DNA of 64,000 bases from Mesorhizobium sp. WSM3860 (GTDB taxonomy: Bacteria; Pseudomonadota; Alphaproteobacteria; Rhizobiales; Rhizobiaceae), in NCBI RefSeq assembly GCF_002294995.1, contig NZ_NSGF01000003.1, positions 310,001-374,000 on the forward strand, read 5' to 3'. Positions within the stretch are counted from its first letter, which is position 1. Every line of letters begins with the position of its first letter. A program made the position numbers and the translations under genes. Under the pieces are notes generated by a model. The model was not told the origin of the DNA. It saw only the letters and a list, made by a program, of their open reading frames with translations, and searched no databases. This document shows positions 1-8,122 of the stretch, in pieces.

Positions 1-1012
1 CCTCCGACAGGCCGGTGACGTCGTCGCGCTCCAGCCCATCGGTGATCAAAAGCACCACGGCGCCCTGCCCCAGCACGCGCCGCGACCACAGCCGATTGAA
101 CTCGGCGAGCGCATCGCCGATGCGGGTGCCGCCGGACCAGTCCTTCACGGCCGTCGAGCATTCGGCCAATGCCTCGTCGGGATCGCGATGTCGCATCTGG
201 CGGGTGAGGTTCGTCAGCCGCGTGCCGAAGACGAATGCGTGCACGCGTCGCCGCTTTTCCGTCAGCGCGTGCAGAAAGTGGAGGAAGATGCGCGTGTACT
301 GGCTCATCGAGCCGGAAATGTCGGCAAGCACCACCAGCGGCAGATGCATCTCGCGCGGCGATCGGAATTTCGGCAGGATGAGCGCGCCGCCGGTCCGCGC
401 GGCCAGACGCATCATGGCGCGCGGATCGATGCGGCCCCGTTGCGCATCTGGCTTGAAGCGACGCGTGCGCACCATATCGAAGGGCAGGCGCAACGCCGCG
501 ATCGCCTTTTTGGCCTCCGCCACCTCGGCCGCATCCATTTGCGCAAAATCCCTGCCGCGCAGCACCTCATTGCCCGAGAAAGTGAAACGCGCATCGACCT
601 CGATCTCGGGCACTTCCCGCACCGGCTGGTTCTTGTGGTGGCCTTCGAACATCGCCTGGCTGACGCGGTTCTCGGCCGCGCGCGGCTTTTGCTTTTCGCG
701 ATGGTCCGGCGCGACCGGAGAAAACATCGCGAGCAGCTTCTCGATCAGCTCGCGCGATTTCCAGAACAGGCGGAAGGCTTCGTCGAAGACCGGATGATCC
801 TCGTGCCGCGAGACCAGCACCGCGTGCAGCGTCCAGTAAAAATCGTCGCGCGAGCCGATGCCGGCGGCAAGAACCGCTTCGATGGCGTCCTTGACCGAAG
901 CCGGGCCGACGCGCATGCCGGCCTTGCGCAGCGCCCGCGCGAAATAGACGATATTGTCGGCAATGCGCCCTTCCGCACTCGCCTCTTTTGGCTCCGGGCG
1001 CAGCGGTCGCAT
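1..1012 (-). CDS. VWA domain protein, CoxE-like (truncated by window edge)
   Basis: About 337 residues are visible; the C-terminus lies beyond the left edge. The frame starts at an ATG at 1010-1012, four bases after the moxR stop, so it is the last visible gene of a minus-strand operon. An N-terminal CoxE-type region is followed by a von Willebrand A domain whose MIDAS motif DISGSMS is visible near positions 315-335, then the TDG segment near the edge. VWA proteins of this family usually act with a MoxR AAA+ ATPase in metal insertion or complex maturation, and the neighbour is exactly such an ATPase. The client complex is not shown by the sequence. The family call is firm, the role is inferred. 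Confidence 0.88.
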   Translation of the reverse strand, partial: MRPLRPEPKEASAEGRIADNIVYFARALRKAGMRVGPASVKDAIEAVLAAGIGSRDDFYWTLHAVLVSRHEDHPVFDEAFRLFWKSRELIEKLLAMFSPVAPDHREKQKPRAAENRVSQAMFEGHHKNQPVREVPEIEVDARFTFSGNEVLRGRDFAQMDAAEVAEAKKAIAALRLPFDMVRTRRFKPDAQRGRIDPRAMMRLAARTGGALILPKFRSPREMHLPLVVLADISGSMSQYTRIFLHFLHALTEKRRRVHAFVFGTRLTNLTRQMRHRDPDEALAECSTAVKDWSGGTRIGDALAEFNRLWSRRVLGQGAVVLLITDGLERDDVTGLSE

Positions 1013-1016
1013 GGCG

Positions 1017-1973
1017 CTACTCCGCGGCCGAAAGCTCGGCCTTCACCTCGTTGAGGATGCGCCGGCCTTCGCCCTCACCGATGCGGGCGATGTCGTCCTG
1101 ATATTTCAAAAGCACGCCGATCGTATCGGACACCGTCTCCGGGTCGAGCGCGACCTTGTCGAGTTCGGTCAGCGCGCCGGCCCAGTCGATGGTTTCGGCG
1201 ACGCCCGGGGCCTTGAACAGCTCGATCTGGCGCAACTTCTGGATGAAGGACACGACCTCGGCCGACAGCCGGCTGTTCGCCTGCGGCACCTTGCGCCGCA
1301 CGATCTCCAATTCGCGCTCGGCGTTCGGATAGTCGACCCAGTGATAGAGGCAGCGCCGCTTCAGCGCGTCATGGATCTCGCGCGTGCGGTTGGTGGTGAT
1401 GATGACTATCGGCGGCTCTTCGGCTTTGATCGTGCCGAGTTCCGGAACCGTCACCTGGAAGTCCGAAAGTATCTCGAGCAGGAAGGCCTCGAAGGCCTCG
1501 TCGGTGCGGTCGAGTTCGTCGATCAGGAAAACCGGCGCCGCCCCTGCCTTGCCGGTCAGCGCATCCAGCACCGGACGGCGGATCAGGTATTTTTCGGAAA
1601 AGACGTTGCGCTCCATGTCGGAGCGCACGACTTTGCCCGCCGCCTCCTCCATGCGGATCTCGATCATCTGTGCCGCGTAATTCCACTCGTAGACGGCGGA
1701 GGAGACGTCCAGCCCTTCGTAGCATTGCAGGCGGATCAGCCGGCGGCCGAGCGCATCGGCGAGCACCTTGGCGATCTCGGTCTTGCCGACACCGGCCTCG
1801 CCTTCGAGGAACAGCGGCCGTTTCATGCGCAGCGACAAAAACAGCACCGTCGCCAGCGAGCGGTCGGCGACATAGTCCGCGCCGGTCAAGAGATCGAGCG
1901 TCTCGTCGATCGACTTCGGCGCGGGCCGCGGCGCGGTCATCTTGTCTCCGTGGATGCCGCGCACCCGTTTCAC
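1017..1973 (-). CDS. MoxR family AAA+ ATPase
   Basis: A 318-residue AAA+ ATPase of the usual MoxR length. Walker A (GEAGVGKT, about residues 57-64) and Walker B (FLIDELDR, about 148-155) are intact. Its start overlaps the stop of the upstream flavin reductase by four bases (ATGA) and its stop lies four bases before the VWA gene, so the three are translationally coupled. MoxR proteins act as chaperone-like ATPases in the cytoplasm together with VWA partners. A CO-dehydrogenase-type CoxD role is possible, but no cox structural genes are in view, so the substrate complex is unknown. Confidence 0.93.
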   Translation of the reverse strand: MKRVRGIHGDKMTAPRPAPKSIDETLDLLTGADYVADRSLATVLFLSLRMKRPLFLEGEAGVGKTEIAKVLADALGRRLIRLQCYEGLDVSSAVYEWNYAAQMIEIRMEEAAGKVVRSDMERNVFSEKYLIRRPVLDALTGKAGAAPVFLIDELDRTDEAFEAFLLEILSDFQVTVPELGTIKAEEPPIVIITTNRTREIHDALKRRCLYHWVDYPNAERELEIVRRKVPQANSRLSAEVVSFIQKLRQIELFKAPGVAETIDWAGALTELDKVALDPETVSDTIGVLLKYQDDIARIGEGEGRRILNEVKAELSAAE

Positions 1974-2464
1974 AGAACGTGGTAGTCGCGGTTGTGATAG
2001 ATCAGCGGCCGCAAATTATCGCCAATGCGCAGGCCTGTCACCTTGCCAAAAAGCACACGGTGGGTGGCCAAATCCTTGGTGTCGATGATCTGACAATCGA
2101 AGACGGCGAGCGCGCCTTTCAGCGTCGGCGCGCCGGTCGAGATCACGTCCCATTCGCCGAGCTCGAAGCGCTCCTCGGACGGCAGGCCGGTGATGCCGGA
2201 AAAGCCGACCGACAGCGCCTCCTGGTCCGAGGCGAGCGTGTTCAGCGCGAAATTGCCGTTCCGGATGAAGGCCTCGTTCTTGGGATTTTCGCGGTTGAGG
2301 CAGACAAGCACGGCGGGCGGCGTATCCGAGACCGAGCAGGCGGCAATCACCGTTGCGCCTCGTCTCCCGGCGGGGCCGTCCGTGGTCACCACATGCACAT
2401 GGCCGGCAAAATGCGCCATCGCATCGCGATAGGCTTGCGGCCCGATGTCATTGATCTTCAGCAC
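1970..2464 (-). CDS. Flavin reductase family protein
   Basis: A 164-residue protein with the flavin reductase (FMN-binding split barrel) fold: an N-terminal segment with HFAGHVHVVTT and GATVIAACSVSDTPP, typical of the FMN site, and a C-terminal part with LIYHNRDY near the end. Members use NAD(P)H to reduce FMN or FAD for a partner monooxygenase (HpaC/RutF-like). No monooxygenase is adjacent; instead the gene is first in a coupled operon with moxR and a VWA gene, overlapping moxR by ATGA. A perfect palindrome lies 21 bases before the start codon. The family is clear, the electron acceptor is unknown. Confidence 0.9.
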   Translation of the reverse strand: MLKINDIGPQAYRDAMAHFAGHVHVVTTDGPAGRRGATVIAACSVSDTPPAVLVCLNRENPKNEAFIRNGNFALNTLASDQEALSVGFSGITGLPSEERFELGEWDVISTGAPTLKGALAVFDCQIIDTKDLATHRVLFGKVTGLRIGDNLRPLIYHNRDYHVL

Positions 2465-2484
2465 CCGACGATCCCACCTGTCAA

Positions 2485-2497
2485 AACGAAGTTCGTT
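2485..2497. promoter_or_regulatory. Palindromic operator candidate AACGAAGTTCGTT
   Basis: A perfect 6+1+6 palindrome in the divergent gap between the flavin reductase (minus) and the binding protein (plus), 21 bases upstream of the flavin reductase ATG and next to an AT-rich TTATATAT stretch. Position and symmetry suit a dimeric repressor of the TetR or MarR kind. No regulator gene is adjacent. Confidence 0.4.
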
Positions 2498-2600
2498 ATA
2501 TATGGCCGCATATTGTATGACACAAGCGAAGTGCTTGAGCGCAATCCTGAATTCGCGTGTTGCACCGGGATTAGGCAGCCTTTAGGTCTTTGCTGGAATA

Positions 2601-2624
2601 GTGCCGGAACAATACTCCCGGCAC
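2601..2624 (+). promoter_or_regulatory. Leader hairpin before the binding-protein gene
   Basis: GTGCCGG (2601-2607) pairs with CCGGCAC (2618-2624) around a 10-base loop, directly ahead of GGAGGA at 2625-2630, which serves the ATG at 2644. It could modulate access to the ribosome site, or be an operator. There is no U-run, so a terminator is unlikely. Confidence 0.3.
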
Positions 2625-2643
2625 GGAGGACCTCTTCGCCCGA

Positions 2644-3708
2644 ATGCGCCTTCTCACGACGACTTTAGCCGCGCTGCTTTGGCTGGCCGCGAGCGTCCAT
2701 GCCGAGACGCTGGTTGGCGTCGCCGCACCGCTGTCCGGGCCATCGGCGATCCTCGGCAAGCAGATCGAGGCGGGGACCGGGCTGGCGGCGGAGGCCGAAG
2801 GCGTCGCGGTCCAAACTGTTGACGACGCCTGCACGGCCGACGGCGGTGCAGCGGCTGCCAGGCAGTTCGTGGATGCCAAGGTCAATATCGTTGTCGGTTT
2901 TCTGTGCACCGAAGCGATCGAGGCGGCACTGCCGATCCTGAAGGACGCCAACATTCCGGTCATCACGGTAGGCGTCCGCACCGAGAGCCTGACCGACCGC
3001 CGCGCCAAGACCGGCTGGCCGGTTTATCGGCTTGGGCCGCGCGGCGACGACGAACGCAATGCGGTGGCTACGATCCTCACTCGGCTCTGGCAGAACGAAT
3101 TGTTCGCCATTATCGATGACGGCACCATCTATGGCCGAGAGATCGCAGAGACTTTCCGCGCGGCCGCCGAGCAGGCGGCGCTGAAACCGGTCTTCGTCGA
3201 CACGTTCCGGCCGCAGCTCGACAACCAGATCGGGCTCATCGGCCGCCTGAAGAAAGCGGGAGCCACGAAAGTGTTTGCCGGCGGCGACGGCGACGACATC
3301 GCCATCATGGGGCGCGACGCTGCCTCGCTCAATGCCGGCATCACCTTCGCCGGCGGCGAGACGCTGCGCACGCCACCCGGCGATGTGCCCTATGCGGCCG
3401 GCACACTGATGATCGCGCCGCCGGAGTGGGCAGAAGTCGCGGACCCCAAGGTCATGCAGGCCTTCGGCGAAAGGAAGATCGTGACAGACGGCTACACGCT
3501 ACCGGCTTATGCCGCGGTGGAGGTCGCCAAGGCGGCAGCGGTCGACGCAGAAAGCTCCGGCAAGCCGCTCGCCAAGACGCTGACCGACCACGATTTCGCG
3601 ACCGCTATCGGCACCGTCCGCTTCGACGAAAAGGGCGATCTCAGCCAAAACCCATTCCGCGCCTTCCGCTTCGACGGCACCCATTTCGTGCCGCTGGAGG
3701 AAAACTGA
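2644..3708 (+). CDS. Branched-chain amino acid type ABC transporter substrate-binding protein
   Basis: A 354-residue periplasmic binding protein of the Peripla_BP_6 (LivJ-like) type. A clear signal peptide (residues 1-20, ending SVHA|ET) is followed by GVAAPLSGPSA, the usual opening of the mature family. No permease or ATPase gene is adjacent, so it is an orphan binding protein. The stop shares its A with the ATG of the P1-family peptidase (TGATG), so the two genes are coupled, suggesting that the bound ligand and the peptidase substrate are related, perhaps short or D-amino-acid peptides. Start chosen at 2644 for the signal peptide and the upstream GGAGGA. Confidence 0.9.
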   Translation: MRLLTTTLAALLWLAASVHAETLVGVAAPLSGPSAILGKQIEAGTGLAAEAEGVAVQTVDDACTADGGAAAARQFVDAKVNIVVGFLCTEAIEAALPILKDANIPVITVGVRTESLTDRRAKTGWPVYRLGPRGDDERNAVATILTRLWQNELFAIIDDGTIYGREIAETFRAAAEQAALKPVFVDTFRPQLDNQIGLIGRLKKAGATKVFAGGDGDDIAIMGRDAASLNAGITFAGGETLRTPPGDVPYAAGTLMIAPPEWAEVADPKVMQAFGERKIVTDGYTLPAYAAVEVAKAAAVDAESSGKPLAKTLTDHDFATAIGTVRFDEKGDLSQNPFRAFRFDGTHFVPLEEN

Positions 3709-4724
3709 TGTTCCGCACCGGTCCACGCAACCTGATCACCGACGTCGCCGGACTCACCGTCGGCAATGCCGCCGACGCCAGGCTGAAATCCGGCGTCACG
3801 GTAGTGCTTTGCGAGGAGCCGGCGGTGGCCGGAGTCCAGGTGCTGGGTGGCGCACCGGGCACGCGTGAGACCGACCTGCTCGAGCCGCAAAACTCGATCG
3901 CGGCCATTCACGCAGTCGTGCTGTCCGGCGGCTCGGCCTTCGGCCTCGATGCCGCTTCCGGCGCCCAGGCGGCGCTGCGGGAGAAAAACATCGGCGTCGA
4001 GGTGGGGGGTTTTCGCGTTCCGATCGTGCCGGCGGCGATCCTCTTCGACCTGCGCAATGGCGGCGACAAGGATTGGGGCCGCTATCCGCCCTATCGCGAG
4101 CTTGGCTACGAGGCGGCTCAGGCCGCAACGACCGACTTCCCGGTCGGCACGGTTGGCGCCGGTACCGGCGCGCTGACCTCCGGTCTGAAAGGCGGGCTGG
4201 GTTCAGCCTCGACGATGCTCGACAGCGGCGTCACCATCGGCGCGCTCGCCGCCGTCAACCCGACCGGATCGGTAACGGTCGGACGCAGCCGCCATTTCTG
4301 GGCCGCTCCCTTCGAGATCGGCGATGAATTCGGTGGCCTGGGTTATCCCGACCCGATACCGGAAGACGCCAGGAAAATACTCTTGAAGTACCGCGACAGG
4401 CGGGCCGGGGAACCGCCAGAGGGCGCCAGCACGACGATTGCCGTCATCGCCACTGACGCTGTTCTGACCAAGGCGGCCGCCAAGCGCCTGGCGATTTCGG
4501 CGCATGACGGGTTTGCCCGCGCCATCTGGCCGACGCACACGCCGGCCGACGGCGATCTCGTCTTTGCTCTCGCGACCGGCACCAGTGGCATCGAACTCAG
4601 CACCGATGCAGCGATCGACCTCTATGCCGCAGCGGGTGCTACGATGGCCCGCGCGATCAGCCGCGGCGTCCACGCGGCGACGCCCGCCGACGGCGATCTG
4701 TTTCCGGCCTGGTCGTCCCGCTAG
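3708..4724 (+). CDS. P1 family peptidase (DmpA/L-aminopeptidase type)
   Basis: A 338-residue member of the self-processing P1 (DmpA) Ntn-hydrolase family. Recognisable segments are GPRNLITDVAGLTVGNA near the N-terminus, the HAVVLSGGSAFGLDAASG segment, the GTVGAGTGALTSGLKGG loop, and ASTTIAVIATDA, where these enzymes cleave themselves to expose a Ser or Thr nucleophile. Members remove N-terminal residues from amides or short peptides, including beta- or D-amino acids. I set the start at the ATG at 3708, which overlaps the upstream stop; a longer open frame upstream is only a shadow of the binding-protein gene. Which residue is the nucleophile is inferred from family alignment. Confidence 0.9.
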   Translation: MFRTGPRNLITDVAGLTVGNAADARLKSGVTVVLCEEPAVAGVQVLGGAPGTRETDLLEPQNSIAAIHAVVLSGGSAFGLDAASGAQAALREKNIGVEVGGFRVPIVPAAILFDLRNGGDKDWGRYPPYRELGYEAAQAATTDFPVGTVGAGTGALTSGLKGGLGSASTMLDSGVTIGALAAVNPTGSVTVGRSRHFWAAPFEIGDEFGGLGYPDPIPEDARKILLKYRDRRAGEPPEGASTTIAVIATDAVLTKAAAKRLAISAHDGFARAIWPTHTPADGDLVFALATGTSGIELSTDAAIDLYAAAGATMARAISRGVHAATPADGDLFPAWSSR

Positions 4725-4739
4725 AGTTCTCGCGGCCGG

Positions 4740-4997
4740 TTAGGTCGGGTCGGACTGCTCTTCCTCGAACGTCACCGCGACGTCCGAATTCGCCGACAGC
4801 CAGACTTTCTTTCCCTCGACCTCCGCGACCAGAGCCAGCGGAACGTAATGGTGATGGCCTTTGTGCGAGCCCATGCCGCTGTCGGCCTTGGTCAGCTTGA
4901 TGCGCTGTCCCTCGACTTTGTCGACGGTACCGACATGAACGCCGTCGGCGCCGATCACTTCCATATGCTCGCGTATCTTGCTGAGATCGGTGGTCAT
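4740..4997 (-). CDS. DUF2171 domain protein
   Basis: A small 85-residue soluble protein with the DUF2171 pattern: HMEVIGADGVHVGTVDKVEG near the N-terminus and KGHHHYVPLALVAEVEGKKVWL in the second half, resembling a PRC-barrel-like fold. The start at 4997 is fixed by GGAGGACAGC just before the ATG; an upstream in-frame Met would add 28 non-family residues. Function is unknown. It is monocistronic and convergent with the peptidase gene, with only 15 bases between the stops. Confidence 0.87.
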   Translation of the reverse strand: MTTDLSKIREHMEVIGADGVHVGTVDKVEGQRIKLTKADSGMGSHKGHHHYVPLALVAEVEGKKVWLSANSDVAVTFEEEQSDPT

Positions 4998-5160
4998 GCT
5001 GTCCTCCGCCGGGTGGCCGCGCGCCCCTATCGGACGCCCACAATAACAAACGGCCGCCGGATTGGATGCATCGAGCAGCACATCTCATTCACCATGGCGT
5101 GATAGGCATGACGCAGATGAGACTGGAAGCATTGCCAACACCACACGAGTTGAACCGCTG

Positions 5161-5705
5161 GTGGCCGCGGAACGTGGCCCAGTGACCGTGACGCCGCTGC
5201 AGCAAACCCCGTTCCGGCTGCGCCTTGGAAACCGCCTCCGCGACGCTCTGCCCTCGGCAGGCACGGCCATTGTCGGCGCCTTCCTGTGGGGGCTTACGAT
5301 GGCGGCGAGCGCTTTCCTTAATCTGAATTATTGGGAAACGCCGGACAGCGCCCGCTTTGTCGCGCTGCTTTATGCGCTCGGCGGTGCGCCTGCTTTTCCG
5401 GTCGGACTGACATTCGCCACGCTGGTGTCGCGCGGCCGCCACTGGAAATCGCGCTCGCCGCAGCTTTCGTATGCCTGCTCGGCGCGACGCTCGCTTTCAC
5501 CGGCGGGTTGTTTGCTCTGCAATACCGTTCCTACTACGCCGAGTGGCACGCTCCGGCCCTCACACTGACCTGGGCGTTTGAGTTCGTGTTCACGACCCTC
5601 ACTGCGCTCTACCAGTTCGTTGTCCTGGGTGTGCGCCTCTATTTTCCATTCGGCTTTGCTGCACTTGCCGCCACCAGCATCTGGTTTGCACGCCGGCGGC
5701 GTTGA
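5161..5705 (+). pseudogene. Frameshifted small membrane protein
   Basis: Two frames together make one plausible membrane protein. The first (from about 5161, possible GTG start) gives TAIVGAFLWGLTMAASAFL and FVALLYALGGAPAFPVGLTFATLVSRG. At about 5430-5450 the sense continues in another frame with IALAAAFVCLLGATLAFTGG, a further hydrophobic segment around VFTTLTALYQFVVLGV, and a C-terminal FARRRR ending at 5705. The first frame beyond the break becomes Ser/Arg-rich and stops at 5568. A one-base loss (or two-base gain) rejoins them into about 180 residues with four membrane segments. The family is not recognised. It may be a decayed gene or a sequence error. Confidence 0.7.
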
Positions 5706-5764
5706 GCATTGAGCCGGCCTCTGTTAGGACGCGGCCAACGCTTCTCCTAGCAGGACCCGAAACC

Positions 5765-7072
5765 ATGATCCCTCGCTATTCCCGGCCGGAAATGGTCGCC
5801 GTCTGGTCGCCCGAAACCCGGTTCCGCATCTGGTTCGAGATCGAGGCTTATGCCTGCGATGCGCTGGCCGAGCTCGGCGTCATCCCGAAGGAAGCCGCGA
5901 AGACCATCTGGGAAAAGGGCGGTGCGGCCAAGTTCGACGTCGACAAGATTGACGAGATCGAGCGCGTCACCAAGCACGATGTGATCGCTTTCCTGACCCA
6001 TCTCGCCGAATTCGTCGGACCGGACGCCCGCTTCATTCACCAGGGCATGACCTCGTCGGACGTTCTCGACACCTGCCTTGCGGTGCAATTGACCCGCGCC
6101 GCCGACATCCTGCTTGCCGACATAAATGCGCTGCTCGTGGCCCTGAAGCGCCGCGCCTTCGAGCACAAGGATACCATCACCATTGGCCGCAGCCACGGCA
6201 TCCATGCCGAGCCGACCACCTTCGGCGTCAAGCTGGCGCTGGCCTATGCCGAATTCTCGCGTTGCCGCGAGCGGCTGCTGCACGCGCGCGACGACATCGC
6301 CACCTGCGCCATCTCGGGCGCGGTCGGCACCTTCGCCAACATCGATCCCTATGTCGAAGAACATGTGGCAAAGAAACTCGGCCTGAAGCCGGAACCGGTC
6401 TCGACGCAGGTCATACCGCGCGACCGCCATGCGATGTTTTTCGCGACGCTCGGGGTGATCGCCTCGTCGGTCGAGCGCCTGGCCGTCGAGATCCGGCATC
6501 TGCAGCGCACCGAGGTGCTGGAGGCGGAAGAATATTTTTCGCCGGGACAGAAGGGCTCGTCGGCGATGCCGCACAAGCGCAACCCGGTGCTGACCGAGAA
6601 TCTTACCGGCCTTGCCCGCATGGTCCGCTCCTACGCCATGCCGGCAATGGAGGATGTGGCGCTGTGGCACGAGCGCGATATCTCCCACTCCTCGGTGGAG
6701 CGCATGATCGGGCCGGACGCGACGGTGACGCTCGACTTCGCATTGGCACGCCTGACCGGCGTTGTCGACAAGCTGCTGGTCTATCCCGAGAACATGGAGA
6801 GGAACCTCAACAAGTTCCGCGGCCTTGTGCATTCGCAGCGCGTGCTGCTGGCGTTGACGCAGGCTGGCGTCTCACGCGAGGACGCCTATCGCCTGGTGCA
6901 GCGCAACGCCATGAAGGTATGGGAGCAAGGCGCTGATTTCCTTGAGGAACTGATCGCCGACAAGGACGTGACAGCGGCGCTGCCCGAGGCCGAGATCCGC
7001 GAGAAGTTCGACCTTGGCTATCACACCAAGCATGTCGACACGATCTTCAAGCGGGTGTTTGGAGGGGCTTGA
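5765..7072 (+). CDS. purB: Adenylosuccinate lyase
   Basis: A 435-residue fumarase/aspartase-superfamily lyase. PurB acts twice in purine synthesis, splitting fumarate from SAICAR and from adenylosuccinate. The superfamily signature GSSAMPHKRNP is present near residue 263, along with TSSDVLDTC and RSHGIHAEPTTFG. The start at 5765 (MIPRYSRPEM) matches the usual N-terminus; an earlier in-frame GTG-type start adds residues outside the family. It stands alone, followed by a convergent VOC gene, but shares the pathway with purC, purS, purQ and purL further right. Confidence 0.98.
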   Translation: MIPRYSRPEMVAVWSPETRFRIWFEIEAYACDALAELGVIPKEAAKTIWEKGGAAKFDVDKIDEIERVTKHDVIAFLTHLAEFVGPDARFIHQGMTSSDVLDTCLAVQLTRAADILLADINALLVALKRRAFEHKDTITIGRSHGIHAEPTTFGVKLALAYAEFSRCRERLLHARDDIATCAISGAVGTFANIDPYVEEHVAKKLGLKPEPVSTQVIPRDRHAMFFATLGVIASSVERLAVEIRHLQRTEVLEAEEYFSPGQKGSSAMPHKRNPVLTENLTGLARMVRSYAMPAMEDVALWHERDISHSSVERMIGPDATVTLDFALARLTGVVDKLLVYPENMERNLNKFRGLVHSQRVLLALTQAGVSREDAYRLVQRNAMKVWEQGADFLEELIADKDVTAALPEAEIREKFDLGYHTKHVDTIFKRVFGGA

Positions 7073-7112
7073 GTCCGAGTGAAGGCGCCCCGCTCGCGTG
7101 GCGCAGCCCCAA

Positions 7113-7928
7113 TCAAGCCTTGCCGGGCACCGTCCTGATCACCGTGCCCCAGGGATCTTCACGCGTCGTCTCGGCCTTCACGTTGTCCGAGCGCATTTCG
7201 ACCCATACGAGGCCCGAGCGGGACGGATCGCGGCGGCCGGCGCCGGCGCTGCGCCAGGCATTGGCGCCGATATGGTGATGGTAGTGCCCGGAGGACAGGA
7301 ACACCGCCTGGCCGCCATATTTGGCGACCGTGTCGAAGCCGAATTCGTCATGCCACCACGCTTCGGCGTCTTCCGGACGCCCGACGCGCAGATGCACATG
7401 GCCGACAATGGTGTTTTCCGGCGCTCCCTGCCAGCCGGCGTCACCGGCCGGCACGCTGGCGACGACCGCGGGCAGGTTCAGCCGCTCGGTCGACATTGCG
7501 ATCTTGTCGCCGTTCCATTTCCAATCCTGCGGACGGCGATCGGCGTAGATCTCGATGCCGTTGCCTTCAGGGTCAGTCAGGTAGAGCGCCTCGCTGACCA
7601 GATGGTCCGACGCGCCTTCGATGCCGATCCGGTTGGCGGCGGCATGGCTGATCCACCGGCCGAGATCGGCGCGCGACGGCAGCAGGAAGGCGGTGTGGAA
7701 CAGGCCGGCGCTGCGCGGGTCGTCAGGCTTGGCCGAAGCATCCTGCTCCAGCACAAGCAGCGGACGGCCCGCGGCGCCGAGCGTGATCGCGCCATCGGCG
7801 CGGCTCAGCTCCTGCAGGCCGACGGCGGCGCGATAATAGGCGGCAAGGTTTTCGGCATCGCGCGCCTTGAGGCCGACACGCGCGACGCTGACCGGGGTGG
7901 TCGCGGCAAAAGGCAGTTCGCTCATCAC
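7113..7928 (-). CDS. VOC family protein, two-domain CatE-like dioxygenase/glyoxalase
   Basis: A 271-residue protein with two vicinal-oxygen-chelate modules. The first contains the LFHTAFLLPSRADLGRW and YLTDPEGNGIEIYADR segments, the second GHVHLRVGRPEDAEAWW and HYHHHIGANAW. This arrangement is that of CatE-like extradiol dioxygenases or glyoxalase-like proteins that bind a metal with His/Glu ligands. The first codon pair is ATGATG, so translation could begin at 7928 or 7925. Substrate unknown; no aromatic degradation genes are next to it. It diverges from the hydrolase gene at 8123 across a repeat-rich gap. Confidence 0.86.
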   Translation of the reverse strand: MMSELPFAATTPVSVARVGLKARDAENLAAYYRAAVGLQELSRADGAITLGAAGRPLLVLEQDASAKPDDPRSAGLFHTAFLLPSRADLGRWISHAAANRIGIEGASDHLVSEALYLTDPEGNGIEIYADRRPQDWKWNGDKIAMSTERLNLPAVVASVPAGDAGWQGAPENTIVGHVHLRVGRPEDAEAWWHDEFGFDTVAKYGGQAVFLSSGHYHHHIGANAWRSAGAGRRDPSRSGLVWVEMRSDNVKAETTREDPWGTVIRTVPGKA

Positions 7929-8001
7929 ACTCTCCGTTCGGGCGCCGATCTCACCAAGGCCAGTCGCGCCGGCGTTTATTAGTCATTGCTGTTTCCGTTC
8001 A

Positions 8002-8064
8002 GATCGTTCATCGCGATCGTTCACACAAGGTGGAAAGAATCGAACACGTTGTTCACATTTGTGA
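8002..8064. promoter_or_regulatory. Clustered direct and inverted repeats in a divergent promoter region
   Basis: Between the VOC gene and the hydrolase gene are two direct copies of GATCGTTCA (8002-8010 and 8015-8023, 13-base period), then GAACACGTTGTTC (8042-8054, inverted GAACA/TGTTC with three bases between) overlapping TCACATTTGTGA (8053-8064, inverted TCACA/TGTGA). The last resembles a CRP/FNR-type half-site pair, the GTTC units resemble LexA-like halves with wrong spacing. Regulators are unknown. Confidence 0.4.
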
Positions 8065-8122
8065 CTCAGCTGCGTTCCACCGCCCGGTTGCATCAGACAA
8101 GGCCGCTCGCTACATCGGCGCC

